Part shown: positions 1 through 8,530 of the stretch, one piece after another
How the letters are laid out: the number at the start of each line of letters is the position of its first letter
Numbering within the stretch: the first letter of the stretch is position 1
Assembly: GCA_030064845.1 (NCBI GenBank)
Contig: JASJEC010000009.1
Coordinates: 1-64,000, forward strand
Length of the DNA: 64,000 nucleotides
Direction: 5' to 3'
Origin: Kiloniellales bacterium
Lineage (GTDB): Bacteria; Pseudomonadota; Alphaproteobacteria; Kiloniellales; JAKSDN01
Program-made: the position numbers and the translations under genes
The notes under the pieces: generated by a model
The model's database searches: none
Seen by the model: the letters and a program-made list of their open reading frames with translations, nothing else
Told to the model about the DNA's origin: nothing

Positions 1-1
1 G

Positions 2-214
2 GTCGCCGTGGTCTACCGCGCCACCTGGCCGGACCAGCAGGTGATCCGCGGCACGCTGGCGAACATCCGAGCCGAGGTTCGCGCCGCCAAGATCACCCGG
101 ACGGCGCTGATCCTGGTCGGCCGCGTGCTCGCGCAGGACGCTTTCGAGGACAGCCGTCTCTACGCCGCCGACCACGTTCATCTGCTGCGCCCGCACCGGC
201 GGGCGTCACGCTAG
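2..214 (+). CDS. cobM: Precorrin-4 C11-methyltransferase CobM, C-terminal fragment
   Basis: Only the last 70 codons lie in the window; the gene enters from the left, open from base 2. The end reads VAVVYRATWPDQ, then an ILVGRVL segment and a final SRLYAADHVHLLRP, which fits the C-terminus of the SAM-dependent precorrin-4 C11-methyltransferases of the aerobic B12 pathway. The following cobK, cbiD, cobA and cobB support this. The GTG at 8 is an internal valine, not a start. The TAG stop at 212-214 is also the first three bases of the hairpin repeat that follows, so the element seems to supply the stop codon. It is tail-to-tail with cobK. Confidence 0.85.
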   Translation, partial: VAVVYRATWPDQQVIRGTLANIRAEVRAAKITRTALILVGRVLAQDAFEDSRLYAADHVHLLRPHRRASR

Positions 215-336
215 ATCGGACCATGTTTAGACGGAAGCAGGTTCTGCTTCCGTCTAAACATTTCATTGAGTTAGAGCAGATTCACCGGGTTTGATGGATC
301 GCCTGAAGCGATACAGTCAAACCCGGATCTGCTCTA
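212..336. repeat. Bipartite double-hairpin intergenic repeat, copy 1
   Basis: The first hairpin has 18-base arms at 223-240 and 244-261 (ATGTTTAGACGG.. / ..CCGTCTAAACAT) with a three-base loop. The second runs from about 273 (AGAGCAGAT) to 335 (ATCTGCTCT), with GGGTTTGA/TCAAACCC inside. Against the copies at 2185, 4528 and 46044, this one lacks the segment that closes the outer stem of hairpin 1 (GTGAATCCGATCTACA in copy 2). It lies between the convergent ends of cobM and cobK and overlaps both stop codons. It has no coding capacity of its own. A terminator role is possible. Confidence 0.9.
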
Positions 337-1081
337 GCCGCGCCGCGATCCATTCGGCGGCGGCTTCGACGCTGGCCACGCTGTCCCCCGGGGGCGCGGG
401 CGGCCGCGCGATCATGACGACGGGCAGGCCGAGGCGCCGGGCCGCCAGGATCTTGCCGTAGGTCGCGCCGCCGCCGCTGTTCTTGCTGACCAGCGCGTCG
501 ATGCGGTGCTGTTGAAGCAGGGCCACCTCCTCGTCCGCGTCGAAGGGGCCGCGCGCCAGAACAATCTCGTGCCGGGCCAGGGGCAGCGGCGTGGACGGCG
601 GATCGATCAGGCGCACCAGGAACCAGTGGTCGCGGCACGGCGCGAAGGCCTCGATGCCCTGGCGGCCGGACGACAGGAAGACGCGTTCGCCGAGTGCCTC
701 CAGGGCGCGCGCCGCGGCGGCCGTGTCCGGCACCGTGATCCAGCGGTCGCCGTCCTCGGCCTGCCAGGGCGCGCGCAGGAGCTTCAGGCGGGGAACCCCG
801 GCGGCTGCTGAGGCCGCGGCGGCGTGGCCGGCCATGGTCGCGGCGAAGGGGTGGGTGGCGTCGACCAGCAGGTCGGTTGCCTGTTCCCGCAGGAATGCGG
901 TCAGCCCCTCGGCGCCGCCGAAACCTCCCGAGACCACTTGCCCCGGCGGCCGTTTCGGCTCGCGCGTGCGGCCGGCCAGCGAGGTTGTGACGCAGAGTCG
1001 CTCCTGTCGCGCCGCCCAGTCGGCCAGGGCCCAGCCCTCCTCCGTGCCACCGAGGATGAGCAGGCGCTTTCGGTCAGCCAC
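317..1081 (-). CDS. cobK: Precorrin-6A reductase CobK
   Basis: NADPH-dependent reduction of precorrin-6A in corrin-ring synthesis, cytoplasmic. The start LLILGGTEEG is the dinucleotide-binding opening typical of CobK/CbiJ. DATHPFAATM, the SSGRQGIEAF segment and LVSKNSGGGATYGKI are further family signatures. About 254 residues, normal for the family. I place the start at GTG 1081 because GTGGCTGA overlaps the cbiD stop by eight bases, typical of translational coupling; an in-frame ATG at 1114 would lie further inside cbiD. The last residues (LEQIRV) and the TGA are encoded by the right arm of the hairpin repeat, so the C-terminus has been rewritten by that element. Confidence 0.93.
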   Translation of the reverse strand: MADRKRLLILGGTEEGWALADWAARQERLCVTTSLAGRTREPKRPPGQVVSGGFGGAEGLTAFLREQATDLLVDATHPFAATMAGHAAAASAAAGVPRLKLLRAPWQAEDGDRWITVPDTAAAARALEALGERVFLSSGRQGIEAFAPCRDHWFLVRLIDPPSTPLPLARHEIVLARGPFDADEEVALLQQHRIDALVSKNSGGGATYGKILAARRLGLPVVMIARPPAPPGDSVASVEAAAEWIAARLEQIRV

Positions 1082-2150
1082 GGGAGCGTCCGACCAGGCC
1101 GCCCTGGCGGTCAAAGATCAGCACCTCGACCTCGGTCTCGCCGGCCAGGAGGCCCAGCGCGGTCTCGCGGGCCCGCTCCGCCAGGACGTCGGCCAGCGCC
1201 ACCGCGCCGCGGGTCAAGGTCAGGACCTCGTTGGCCGTGTTGGCCCGGCGGCAGGCGTCGACCAGCTCCGCGTCCGCGTCCAGTTCGGCAAGGCGTTCGG
1301 CGAGCCAGTCCAGGTTGACCTGGCTGCGGCCCGAGTGGAGGTCGAGGTGGCCCTGGGCGAGCTTGGAGATCTTGCCGAAGCCGCCGCCGATGGTGAGTTT
1401 CGGCAAGGGGTGCCGGCGCAGGTACTTGAGCAGGCCGCCGGCGAAGTCGCCCATGTCGAGCATGGCGTGGTCCGGCAGGTCGTAGAGCGCCTGCACCGCG
1501 CACTCCGAGGTCGAGCCGGTGCAGCCGGCGACGTGGGCCAGGCCGGCGGCGCGCGCCACGTCTATGCCCCGGTGGATCGAGTGGATCCAGGCTGCGCAGG
1601 AATAGGGCACCACGATGCCGGTGGTGCCCAGGATGGAAAGACCGCCGACGATGCCGAGGCGGGGGTTCCAGGTCCGCGCCGCCAAGGCCGCGCCGCCTGG
1701 GACCGAGACCTCGATCTCGAGGTCGCCGGGCTCTCCGCCCGCCGCCTCGCGCAGCGCGGCCTCGATCATCCGGCGCGGCGCGGGGTTGATCGCCGGTTCC
1801 CCCACCGCCAGGGGCAGCCCGGCCTTGGTCACCGTGCCGACCCCTTCGCCCGCCTTGAACGCAAGACCCGAACCTGGCGCACCGCGGCGCAGCGTGACGA
1901 CGACCTCGGCCAGATGGGTCACGTCGGGATCGTCGCCGGCGTCCTTGACGATGCCGGCCTGCGCGAAGTCCGGGCCCAGCGCTTCGCGGGCTAGGGCGAA
2001 GGCCGGCCGCTCGCCGCCCGGCAGGGTGATGGTCACGGGGTCGGGAAACGCGCCGGTCGAGAGCGCGCCGTAGGCGGCCTTCGCGGCGGCGGTGGCGCAG
2101 GCGCCGGTGGTCCAGCCGCGCCTGAGAGGTCCTTCCGCTTTCCGATCCAT
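1074..2150 (-). CDS. cbiD: Cobalt-precorrin-5B (C1)-methyltransferase CbiD
   Basis: 358 residues, usual CbiD length. The N-terminal LRRGWTTGACATAAAKAAY is the hallmark RxGxTTGxCAxAAxxAA of the family; further on are TGIVVPYSCAAWIHSI and KLTIGGGFGKISKLAQGHLDLHSG. CbiD methylates C1 and acts at the step done by CobF in the classical aerobic pathway. Here it sits with the aerobic-type cobM and cobK, a mixed set that occurs in alphaproteobacteria lacking cobF. It is the first gene of a minus-strand pair with cobK (eight-base overlap) and is divergent from cobA across a 206-base gap that is mostly hairpin repeat. Confidence 0.95.
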   Translation of the reverse strand: MDRKAEGPLRRGWTTGACATAAAKAAYGALSTGAFPDPVTITLPGGERPAFALAREALGPDFAQAGIVKDAGDDPDVTHLAEVVVTLRRGAPGSGLAFKAGEGVGTVTKAGLPLAVGEPAINPAPRRMIEAALREAAGGEPGDLEIEVSVPGGAALAARTWNPRLGIVGGLSILGTTGIVVPYSCAAWIHSIHRGIDVARAAGLAHVAGCTGSTSECAVQALYDLPDHAMLDMGDFAGGLLKYLRRHPLPKLTIGGGFGKISKLAQGHLDLHSGRSQVNLDWLAERLAELDADAELVDACRRANTANEVLTLTRGAVALADVLAERARETALGLLAGETEVEVLIFDRQGGLVGRSRG

Positions 2151-2184
2151 GTCGCCATTCTATAAATCGGTGGCCGGTGCTGAC

Positions 2185-2323
2185 TAGATCGGGTCATGTT
2201 TAGACGGAAGCAGGTCCTGCTTCCGTCTAAACATGTGAATCCGATCTACATCATTGAGTTAGAGCAGATTCACCGGATTTGATGAATCGCCCATAGCGAT
2301 TCATCAAATCCGGATCTGCTCTA
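2185..2323. repeat. Bipartite double-hairpin intergenic repeat, copy 2
   Basis: The fullest copy. The outer stem TAGATCGG (from 2185) pairs with CCGATCTA (to 2248) and encloses the ATGTTTAGACGG../..CCGTCTAAACAT stem. After a short spacer, AGAGCAGAT (from 2261) pairs with ATCTGCTCT, enclosing GGATTTGATGAATCGC/GCGATTCATCAAATCC. Relative to copy 1 the inner stem has changed from GGGTTTGA/TCAAACCC to GGATTTGA/TCAAATCC, so both arms changed together. It sits between the divergent starts of cbiD and cobA and fills most of their shared promoter region. Confidence 0.92.
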
Positions 2324-2356
2324 GGCACGGCGCTTCGGCGAATCTAGGATTGCGCC

Positions 2357-3196
2357 ATGGAAAGCCTGCCCTTCACTCTTCCCTCGCTCGAGCCCGGATG
2401 GGTCTGGCTGGCCGGGGCCGGCCCGGGCGATCCCGGCCTGCTCACCCTGACCACGCTCGAGGGGCTGCGCGGCGCCGACGTCGTGGTCTACGACGCCCTG
2501 GTGAACGAGAGCATCCTGTCGCTCGCCCGCCCGGGTGCGGTCCTGGAGTACGCCGGCAAGCGCGGCGGCCGGCCTTCGCCGAAGCAGGCCGACATCTCCT
2601 GCCGGCTGGTCGCCTACGCGCGCGAGGGAAAGCGGGTGCTGCGCCTCAAGGGCGGCGACCCCTTCGTGTTCGGGCGCGGCGGCGAGGAGGCGTTGGCCCT
2701 TGTTTCCGCCGGCGTTCCCTTCCGGATTGTACCGGGCGTCTCCGCCGGAATCGGCGGCCTGGCCTATGCCGGCATTCCGGTAACTCACCGGAGCACCAAT
2801 TCGGCCGTCACCTTCCTGACCGGCCACAATGTGGCGGGCGAGGTGCCGGACCAGCTGGACTGGCCCGCCCTGGCGCGGGGATCGCCGGTCATCGTGATCT
2901 ACATGGGCCTGAAGCATTTGGCGCGGATCGCCGGACTACTGATGGCCGGCGGGCGCGCGCCCGACGAGCCGGTCGCCGTGGTCAGCAACGCCAGCCTGCC
3001 GGCGCAGAGCGTGCTCGAGACCACGCTCGGGTCGTGCGACGCGGACGCCCGGGCGGCCGGCGTCACGCCGCCCACGCTGGTCGTCGTCGGCCAGGTCGTG
3101 CGCCTGCGCGACGGACTCGATTGGCTCGGCGCACTGGCCGGGCGCTGCTTGGATCCGGATCCCTTGGACCAAGAACGGAACCGCGAGGTGGGCTGA
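2357..3196 (+). CDS. cobA: Uroporphyrinogen-III C-methyltransferase
   Basis: SAM-dependent double methylation of uroporphyrinogen III to precorrin-2, the branch point to cobalamin and sirohaem. VWLAGAGPGDPGLLTL is the signature loop near the N-terminus, followed by VVYDALV, the LRLKGGDPFVFGRGGEE block and VPGVSAGIGGLAYAGIPVTH. 279 residues with no sirohaem-synthase (CysG) extension, so this is the single-domain form. ATG 2357 directly precedes the conserved region. cobB follows after five bases. Confidence 0.95.
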   Translation: MESLPFTLPSLEPGWVWLAGAGPGDPGLLTLTTLEGLRGADVVVYDALVNESILSLARPGAVLEYAGKRGGRPSPKQADISCRLVAYAREGKRVLRLKGGDPFVFGRGGEEALALVSAGVPFRIVPGVSAGIGGLAYAGIPVTHRSTNSAVTFLTGHNVAGEVPDQLDWPALARGSPVIVIYMGLKHLARIAGLLMAGGRAPDEPVAVVSNASLPAQSVLETTLGSCDADARAAGVTPPTLVVVGQVVRLRDGLDWLGALAGRCLDPDPLDQERNREVG

Positions 3197-3201
3197 GCCC
3201 C

Positions 3202-4530
3202 ATGGCCGGCGGACTCCTCTTCGCGGCGCCGGCTTCGGGCAGCGGCAAGACGGTCTGCACGTTGGCGCTGCTGCGGCACTTCCGCAACGCCGGCGTGGCG
3301 GTGGCATCGGTCAAGGCCGGTCCCGACTACATCGACCCGGCCTTTCACAGCCGCGCGAGCGGGCGCCCCTGCACCAACCTCGACACCTGGGCGATGCGTC
3401 CCGGCACCCTCGCGGCGCTCGCGGAGAACGCCGGCCGCGGCGCCGAGCTGATCCTCGGCGAAGGGGTGATGGGCCTGTTCGACGGGGCGCCCGACGGCCG
3501 CGGCTCGACCGGCGACCTGGCGCGGGTGACCGGCTGGCCGGTGGTTCTGGTGGTCGATGCCCGGGGCATGGCCGCGACGGCGGCCGCGGTGGTGCGGGGC
3601 CTGGCGAGCCACCAGCCGGAAATCGAGATCGGCGGCGTCATCTTCAACCGAATCGGCGGTGCGCGGCACGAGCGCCTGTTGCGCGAGGCCATGGCGCCGC
3701 TCGGCATCCCGGTGCTGGGCGCCTTGCCGCGGACACCCGCGCTGGCCTTGCCCGAACGGCACCTCGGACTGGTCCAGGCGGCCGAGCACAACGACCTGGA
3801 GGGCTTCCTGGACGAGGCGGCGGCCGTGGTCGCGTCTCACGTCGACCTCGAACGCTTGCGGCGACTGGCCCGGCCGGCCCGGCTGCCGGCGCCGCCGGAC
3901 GAGCCGCCGCTGCCGCCGCTGGGCCGTCGGATCGCCGTCGCCCGGGACCAAGCCTTCGCCTTCTGCTACCCCTTCGTGATCGACGCCTGGCGGCGGTGCG
4001 GCGCCGAGATCACCTTCTTCTCGCCCCTGGCCGACGAGGCGCCACCGGAGCAGGCCGATGCCGTCTACCTACCCGGCGGCTATCCCGAACTGCACGCCGC
4101 GCAGCTGGAATCCAATCGGCGTTTCAAGAACGGCCTGCGGCAGGCGGCAGCCCGTGGCGCCTTCGTCTACGGCGAGTGCGGCGGCTTCATGGTGCTCGGG
4201 CGCCGGCTGATCGACCCCCAGCGCCACCCCCGAGAGATGGCCGGACTGCTGCCGCTGGAGACCTCGTTCGCACAGCCGCGGCTCAGCCTCGGCTACCGCC
4301 AGCTCAGCACCGCCGGGGCCACGCCGCTCGGCCCGAGTGGTACGTCCTTGCGCGGGCACGAGTTCCACTATTCAACCATGGACAACCCGACGTCGAGCGG
4401 CGCCTTCGGCGCCGAGCCCCTATTCCACCTTCGCGACGCCTCCGGGCAATGCCTGGGATCAGCCGGACTGCTTCGCGCCAACGTAGCCGGCTCCTACGTG
4501 CATCTCGTCGACCGCTCAACGGGTGTCTAG
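3202..4530 (+). CDS. cobB: Cobyrinic acid a,c-diamide synthase CobB
   Basis: Glutamine- and ATP-dependent amidation of cobyrinate (or hydrogenobyrinate) at the a and c side chains. The protein opens with the P-loop region FAAPASGSGKTVCTLAL and has VKAGPDYIDPAFH and LILGEGVMGLFDG. The C-terminal class-I glutamine amidotransferase domain has YLPGGYPELHA and the nucleophile elbow YGECGGFM, with a late GHEFHYS. 442 residues, normal. ATG 3202 follows the cobA stop closely; the same frame is open far upstream, but that part is out-of-frame cobA. The TAG stop coincides with the left end of the third hairpin repeat. Confidence 0.95.
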   Translation: MAGGLLFAAPASGSGKTVCTLALLRHFRNAGVAVASVKAGPDYIDPAFHSRASGRPCTNLDTWAMRPGTLAALAENAGRGAELILGEGVMGLFDGAPDGRGSTGDLARVTGWPVVLVVDARGMAATAAAVVRGLASHQPEIEIGGVIFNRIGGARHERLLREAMAPLGIPVLGALPRTPALALPERHLGLVQAAEHNDLEGFLDEAAAVVASHVDLERLRRLARPARLPAPPDEPPLPPLGRRIAVARDQAFAFCYPFVIDAWRRCGAEITFFSPLADEAPPEQADAVYLPGGYPELHAAQLESNRRFKNGLRQAAARGAFVYGECGGFMVLGRRLIDPQRHPREMAGLLPLETSFAQPRLSLGYRQLSTAGATPLGPSGTSLRGHEFHYSTMDNPTSSGAFGAEPLFHLRDASGQCLGSAGLLRANVAGSYVHLVDRSTGV

Positions 4531-4668
4531 GGCAGATCATGTTTTGACGGAAACGCTTCGCGGTTCCGGCAAAGATAAGTGAATCCGCTCGATATCGACA
4601 TTCTTTGAGCAGACCCAAGTGTGACGGATCGCCTCTGGCGATTCTGTCACCACTTGGATCTGTTCTAG
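4528..4668. repeat. Bipartite double-hairpin intergenic repeat, copy 3 (diverged)
   Basis: Same layout as copies 1, 2 and 4 but with much sequence change: left end TAGGGCAGATCATGTTTTGACGG, right end GGATCTGTTCTAG. The first hairpin is weakened (GACGGAA against TTCCGGC). The second is still well paired, with CAAGTGTGAC against GTCACCACTTG, although its sequence differs from all the other copies. The cobB stop TAG is its first three bases. It lies at the 3' end of the cobA-cobB pair, where a terminator would be expected. Confidence 0.8.
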
Positions 4669-4914
4669 AGCCGTGGGACCGCGGCGCGAAGAAGAACGTC
4701 GCCTCGAAGTTGTCCTGCAGAACGTCATAGCCTGGCATGTGAGGGATGCACTATGACGATTGTTGGTTGAATCTAATCGTGCGACCAAGCCTATTATGCG
4801 AGTTACATTTTGCAACTATAGGTTTCGATTACTCACAATATATGCACTGGCGAAATACCAAATGAATGATAAACTTTAGATAACAAGGGGAATGCGGGCA
4901 AGGTAGGTGCAATC
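4669..4914. other. AT-rich upstream region of rpfF
   Basis: About 245 bases between the third hairpin repeat and rpfF, far richer in A and T than the surrounding genes, mainly from about 4730 on (for example TTACTCACAATATATGC and AATGAATGATAAACTTTAG). No ORF here has recognisable protein features. The most likely content is the promoter and regulatory region of rpfF. No sigma-70 pair stands out clearly enough to mark. Confidence 0.6.
4802..4816. promoter_or_regulatory. Imperfect 15-bp inverted repeat, possible operator for rpfF
   Basis: GTTACATTTTGCAAC has the form GTTnCAnnnTGnAAC, with five paired positions on each side. It lies about 100 bases before the rpfF start in the AT-rich stretch. 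I know of no regulator matched to this site. A chance palindrome in AT-rich DNA is possible. Confidence 0.3.
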
Positions 4915-5922
4915 ATGGGTGAGGCACAGGTACGCCGAACGGTCGATGCTGGGGCTCTGACCGAGAATGGCGTCGCGCGGCCCCTGTCGGCGGTTTCGGT
5001 GCCGCCAGTGGCGGACGCTCCCGCGGGGGACGGTGAGTTCGTCGACTTTCTGGACGCCTGCCGGGAACTGCGGGAGTTCGTCGTCGACTACGACGCGTCC
5101 CGCAAGATCCTCTGGACCTACTTCAGCCCGGAGGCCCGGCCTAGCATCACTTGCGGCCTGGCCGCGGAGGGCCGCTGGATACAGGAGCGCGTCACACGGC
5201 ATTTCGCGCGCTTGCCTGCGGGGCGCTCAGCGGCCGTGCGCTACATGGTCTGCGGTTCAACGATTCCCGGTGTTTACTCCATGGGCGGCGATCTGCGCCT
5301 GTTCGAGGAATTGGTCGGCAGCCGGGACAGGGCGGCTCTGGTCGACTACGCGATCGCGTGCATTGACCTGGTCTACGCCAACTACATCAATCTCGATCTG
5401 CCGCTGATCACGATCTCGATGGTCCAGGGCGACGCCCTCGGCGGCGGATTCGAGGCGGCCTTGTCCGGTAATCTCATCATCGCCGAAAGAGGCACAAAGT
5501 TCGGGCTCCCCGAATGCTTGTTCAACATGTTCCCCGGTATGGGCGCCTACAGCCTGATCTCCCGGCGGCTCGGCCCGATCGAGGCGGAAAGGATGATTCT
5601 AAGCGGCCGCATCTACAGCGCCGAGGAGCTCTTCGAACTGGGACTCGTGGATCATCTGGCCGAGGCCGGCGAGGCTCCCGAGGCGGTGCGGGCCTTCGTC
5701 GACGGTCACGACCGCCAGCACCGGATGCGCCGCTCGATCTACCAGGCGCGCCGACGCGTCAATCCCGTGACCTACGATGAGCTGAGAGACATCGCCATGG
5801 TCTGGGTCGACACGGTCCTGGAGATGTCACCCGCGGATCTGAGGAAGATGGCCCGCATGGCGGCGGCCCAAGACCGCCGGCGCGCCCCTGCGTCCCGCCA
5901 GGCGGAAAAAGCCACTCGATAA
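4915..5922 (+). CDS. rpfF: RpfF-like DSF synthase (crotonase fold)
   Basis: 335 residues of the enoyl-CoA hydratase/isomerase fold with features specific to RpfF, which makes cis-2-unsaturated fatty-acid signals (diffusible signal factors) from acyl-ACP. GVYSMGGDLRLFEEL, VQGDALGGGFEAALS and LPECLFNMFPGMGAYS are present. Glu180 and Glu200 are 20 residues apart, matching the catalytic pair Glu141/Glu161 of Xanthomonas RpfF. The C-terminal RRRVNPVTYDELRDI is an RpfF trait not seen in ordinary crotonases. The N-terminal 45 residues are extra and low in complexity. ATG 4915 follows AAGGTAGG. It converges with the rpfC-like gene, as rpfF and rpfC do in Xanthomonas. The signal's chemistry cannot be read from sequence. 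Confidence 0.88.
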   Translation: MGEAQVRRTVDAGALTENGVARPLSAVSVPPVADAPAGDGEFVDFLDACRELREFVVDYDASRKILWTYFSPEARPSITCGLAAEGRWIQERVTRHFARLPAGRSAAVRYMVCGSTIPGVYSMGGDLRLFEELVGSRDRAALVDYAIACIDLVYANYINLDLPLITISMVQGDALGGGFEAALSGNLIIAERGTKFGLPECLFNMFPGMGAYSLISRRLGPIEAERMILSGRIYSAEELFELGLVDHLAEAGEAPEAVRAFVDGHDRQHRMRRSIYQARRRVNPVTYDELRDIAMVWVDTVLEMSPADLRKMARMAAAQDRRRAPASRQAEKATR

Positions 5923-5933
5923 GACTCAGCGGT

Positions 5934-8447
5934 TCAGGAAGGAACTTCCTCGTCCTGTCGGTCGCGCACGAACTGCAGGAGCGCATCCCGGCAGATGTCG
6001 AACTCCGCGCGGACCCTCTGCGCATGGCCAGGGCCGTCGCGCTCGATGGCATCGGCCGTGAGATCGCGGTAGCTGAGCAGGAGCTCATAGAGCTTCGTCG
6101 CGCCGATGTTGATCGCGCTGCCGCGCAAGCCGTGTACCTGGTCCCGAAAGGCTTGCACGTCGCCCTGCTCGGCCGCCACGGTGATCTGCCGCACCAGATC
6201 CTCGCCGTCCTCGAGAAAGTCGTCGATCAGGCTGGTGACGAAGTGCGGGCTCGTGCCGATCGAAAGCAGCTTGGCCAGGGTCTTGTGGTCGATCGGCCGC
6301 TGCCGGGCCTGGGCGAAGCGGGGATGGGTCAGCACGTTGGAGTCCGCTTGCTCGGCCGTCTCGCCGGGCGACGTCTGAGCGCGCTTCGCCCGGTCCGGTG
6401 CGAAGCGCTCGATCGTCTCGAGCAGGTGGGAGACTTCCACCGGCTTGGTCAGGCAGGCATCCATCCCCGCCTCTTCGGCCTCGCGCTGGGCGGCCGCCGT
6501 GGCGTCCGCGGTGAGCGCGAGGATCGGCAGGTGGGGCCGGTCGAGATTCGAGAAGCGGTAGAGTTTGGTCGCTTCCACCCCGCCCATGACCGGCATGTGC
6601 ATATCCATGATGACCAGGTCGAAGGCCGTGGCCGCGAGCGCGTCCAGGGCCTGCTCGCCGTTCTTGACCAGCGCCGTGCGGTGGCCCGCGCGCTCGAGAA
6701 TCTTGGCGATGACCCGCCGATTGATCTTGTTGTCGTCGGCTACCAGGATATCGAGCGGGCGTGTAGCCACGGCGAGCGCGTCGCTGTCCGTGGCCGGCGC
6801 CGGCTGCCGGTCCGTCAGGGCGAAGCGCAGCGTGTCGAGCAGTGCCCCGGGGTCTTGGAGATCCGCCTGCCAGGATAGGAAGGCCGTCTCGAGCAGGGCC
6901 CGGTCCGGCGGCGGCTCGACCGGGCCGATCAGGATCGCCGGGAGAGCGAAGCCGGCGTCCTCGACTTCGGATACGACCTCCGCCGGCGCCGCGTCCAGAC
7001 CGTCCGGGGCGATCAGCAGAACCTGCCGCAGGGATCCCTGCCCGTGCCGCTGCGCGAGCCATCCCAGCAGCGTTTGGACGCTATCGACGTGCTCGACCTC
7101 CAGGCCGGCCCCGTTCAGCGCCCGATCCAGGTCCGCCGGCAGCGGGTCCCGGCCCAGCAGGATCAGCTGCCCGTCCTCCGGCGGTGCGAGGCGCGGGGCG
7201 GTCTCGGGCTCGGACAGCGGCAGTTGGAACCAGAAGCGGCTGCCGCGGCCGGACTCGGACTCGACGTCGATCCGGCCGCCCATCATCTCGACCAGCTGGC
7301 GGCAGATTGCCAGGCCCAATCCGGTTCCGCCGAAACGCCGAGTGATTGTGTCGTCCGCTTGGCTGAAGCTGTCGAAGATCTTTTCCCGGGCGTCGGCGGC
7401 GATGCCGATGCCGCTGTCCCGGACCTCGAAGCGCAGGCCGTCGCGCTCCGGCCCGCGGACCGGGCGGACGACGAGACCGACGCCGCCCTGCTCGGTGAAC
7501 TTGATCGCGTTTGAGACCAGGTTCACCAGGATCTGGTGAAGGTACTGCTCGTCGGCGTCGATCGCAGCCGGCACGCCGGTCTCGAGGTGGATCGAGAAGC
7601 GCAGGTTCTTGGCCGAAGCCTGGGGGCGCATCAGCGTGCCCAGGTTGGCGAGCATCGCATGGAGATCGAAGGTCGCGTACTTGGCCGAGACCTTCGCGGA
7701 CTCGATGCGCGAGAAGTCGAGGATCTGGTTGATCAGCGAAAGCAGCGAGCGGCCGGCCGCCTGGACCGAGGTGACCATTTCCCGCTGGTCGGGGTCCAGG
7801 TCGCTCTTGACCATGAGCCCGCTCATGCCGATGATCGCGTTGAGCGGAGTCCGCAGCTCGTGGCTCATGTTGGCGAGGAACCGGCTCTTGGCGCGGCTGG
7901 CCTCCTCGGCCTGGGCCTTGGCATTGGTCAGCTTGGTCAGCAGCATCGAGGCATAGGCTGGCAGGATGACCAGGGCGATCAGTAGGCCGGCCGCCAGGTT
8001 GCCGTGCTGCGACCAGTAGGGCGTCGTCGCGACGACGATCGCGAAGCTGATGACGCTGCCGGTCGCCGCCCCGACCAGATGGGCGCGGCCATAGCGAAAC
8101 CCCATGCCGAAGGTGATCCAGAGATAGACCGGATACCAGAATGCGGTCAGCGCACCGCCGACATGCATGCAGGCCGTCATGGCGCCGAGATCGGTCATGA
8201 GCCCGCAGATGCGCCGCGCGCTCGAGGGGGCGGGGCGGATCACGATGTGGGCGAGGATCGCCAGGCCGACGAGGAAATAGGCGATCGCCAGCACGGTAAG
8301 ATAGAACACCGCGAGGTCGTAGGGGGAGTCGCCGTCGCTGCTCAGGCGCAGGAACAGGCAATAGGGCAGCGCGAAAACGCCGAAACCGACCCTGACCAGC
8401 GCCTGTTCATGTTCGCTGTCGGACCGGTTGCGCAGCCGCTTGATCAC
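5934..8447 (-). CDS. rpfC: RpfC-like hybrid sensor histidine kinase (DSF sensor)
   Basis: 837 residues. The cytoplasmic N-terminus [13 protein letters not shown] matches the RpfC start, and five hydrophobic helices follow (about 18-170). HisKA has His196 in [10 protein letters not shown]; the HATPase has the N box NLVSNAIKF and [12 protein letters not shown] receiver follows ([14 protein letters not shown], with DACLTKP), then an HPt domain with His772 in HGLRGSA. Between HATPase and receiver (about 420-540) is an extra segment resembling a degenerate receiver without a phosphorylatable Asp, which explains the length above Xanthomonas RpfC (about 726). GTG start. It is 84 bases downstream of the REC-PAS kinase, probably one operon, and converges with rpfF. 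Confidence 0.87.
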   Translation of the reverse strand: MIKRLRNRSDSEHEQALVRVGFGVFALPYCLFLRLSSDGDSPYDLAVFYLTVLAIAYFLVGLAILAHIVIRPAPSSARRICGLMTDLGAMTACMHVGGALTAFWYPVYLWITFGMGFRYGRAHLVGAATGSVISFAIVVATTPYWSQHGNLAAGLLIALVILPAYASMLLTKLTNAKAQAEEASRAKSRFLANMSHELRTPLNAIIGMSGLMVKSDLDPDQREMVTSVQAAGRSLLSLINQILDFSRIESAKVSAKYATFDLHAMLANLGTLMRPQASAKNLRFSIHLETGVPAAIDADEQYLHQILVNLVSNAIKFTEQGGVGLVVRPVRGPERDGLRFEVRDSGIGIAADAREKIFDSFSQADDTITRRFGGTGLGLAICRQLVEMMGGRIDVESESGRGSRFWFQLPLSEPETAPRLAPPEDGQLILLGRDPLPADLDRALNGAGLEVEHVDSVQTLLGWLAQRHGQGSLRQVLLIAPDGLDAAPAEVVSEVEDAGFALPAILIGPVEPPPDRALLETAFLSWQADLQDPGALLDTLRFALTDRQPAPATDSDALAVATRPLDILVADDNKINRRVIAKILERAGHRTALVKNGEQALDALAATAFDLVIMDMHMPVMGGVEATKLYRFSNLDRPHLPILALTADATAAAQREAEEAGMDACLTKPVEVSHLLETIERFAPDRAKRAQTSPGETAEQADSNVLTHPRFAQARQRPIDHKTLAKLLSIGTSPHFVTSLIDDFLEDGEDLVRQITVAAEQGDVQAFRDQVHGLRGSAINIGATKLYELLLSYRDLTADAIERDGPGHAQRVRAEFDICRDALLQFVRDRQDEEVPS

Positions 8448-8530
8448 GTTGTCGAGGGCCAGTCGAAATCTGGACGTTCTTGCTTCTATCTCTCTTTCTC
8501 CGAGTAATCAGGGCCAGGAAGGCGGTGGCG

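Noticed and set aside
2151-2356. Cobalamin riboswitch before cobA or cbiD
   Set aside because: The gap is almost entirely the double-hairpin repeat, and I find no B12-box-like GCCACTG segment or room for the multi-stem aptamer.
2350-3201. Possible long N-terminal extension of CobB
   Set aside because: The open frame there is the wrong frame of cobA; ATG 3202 begins exactly at the conserved P-loop domain.
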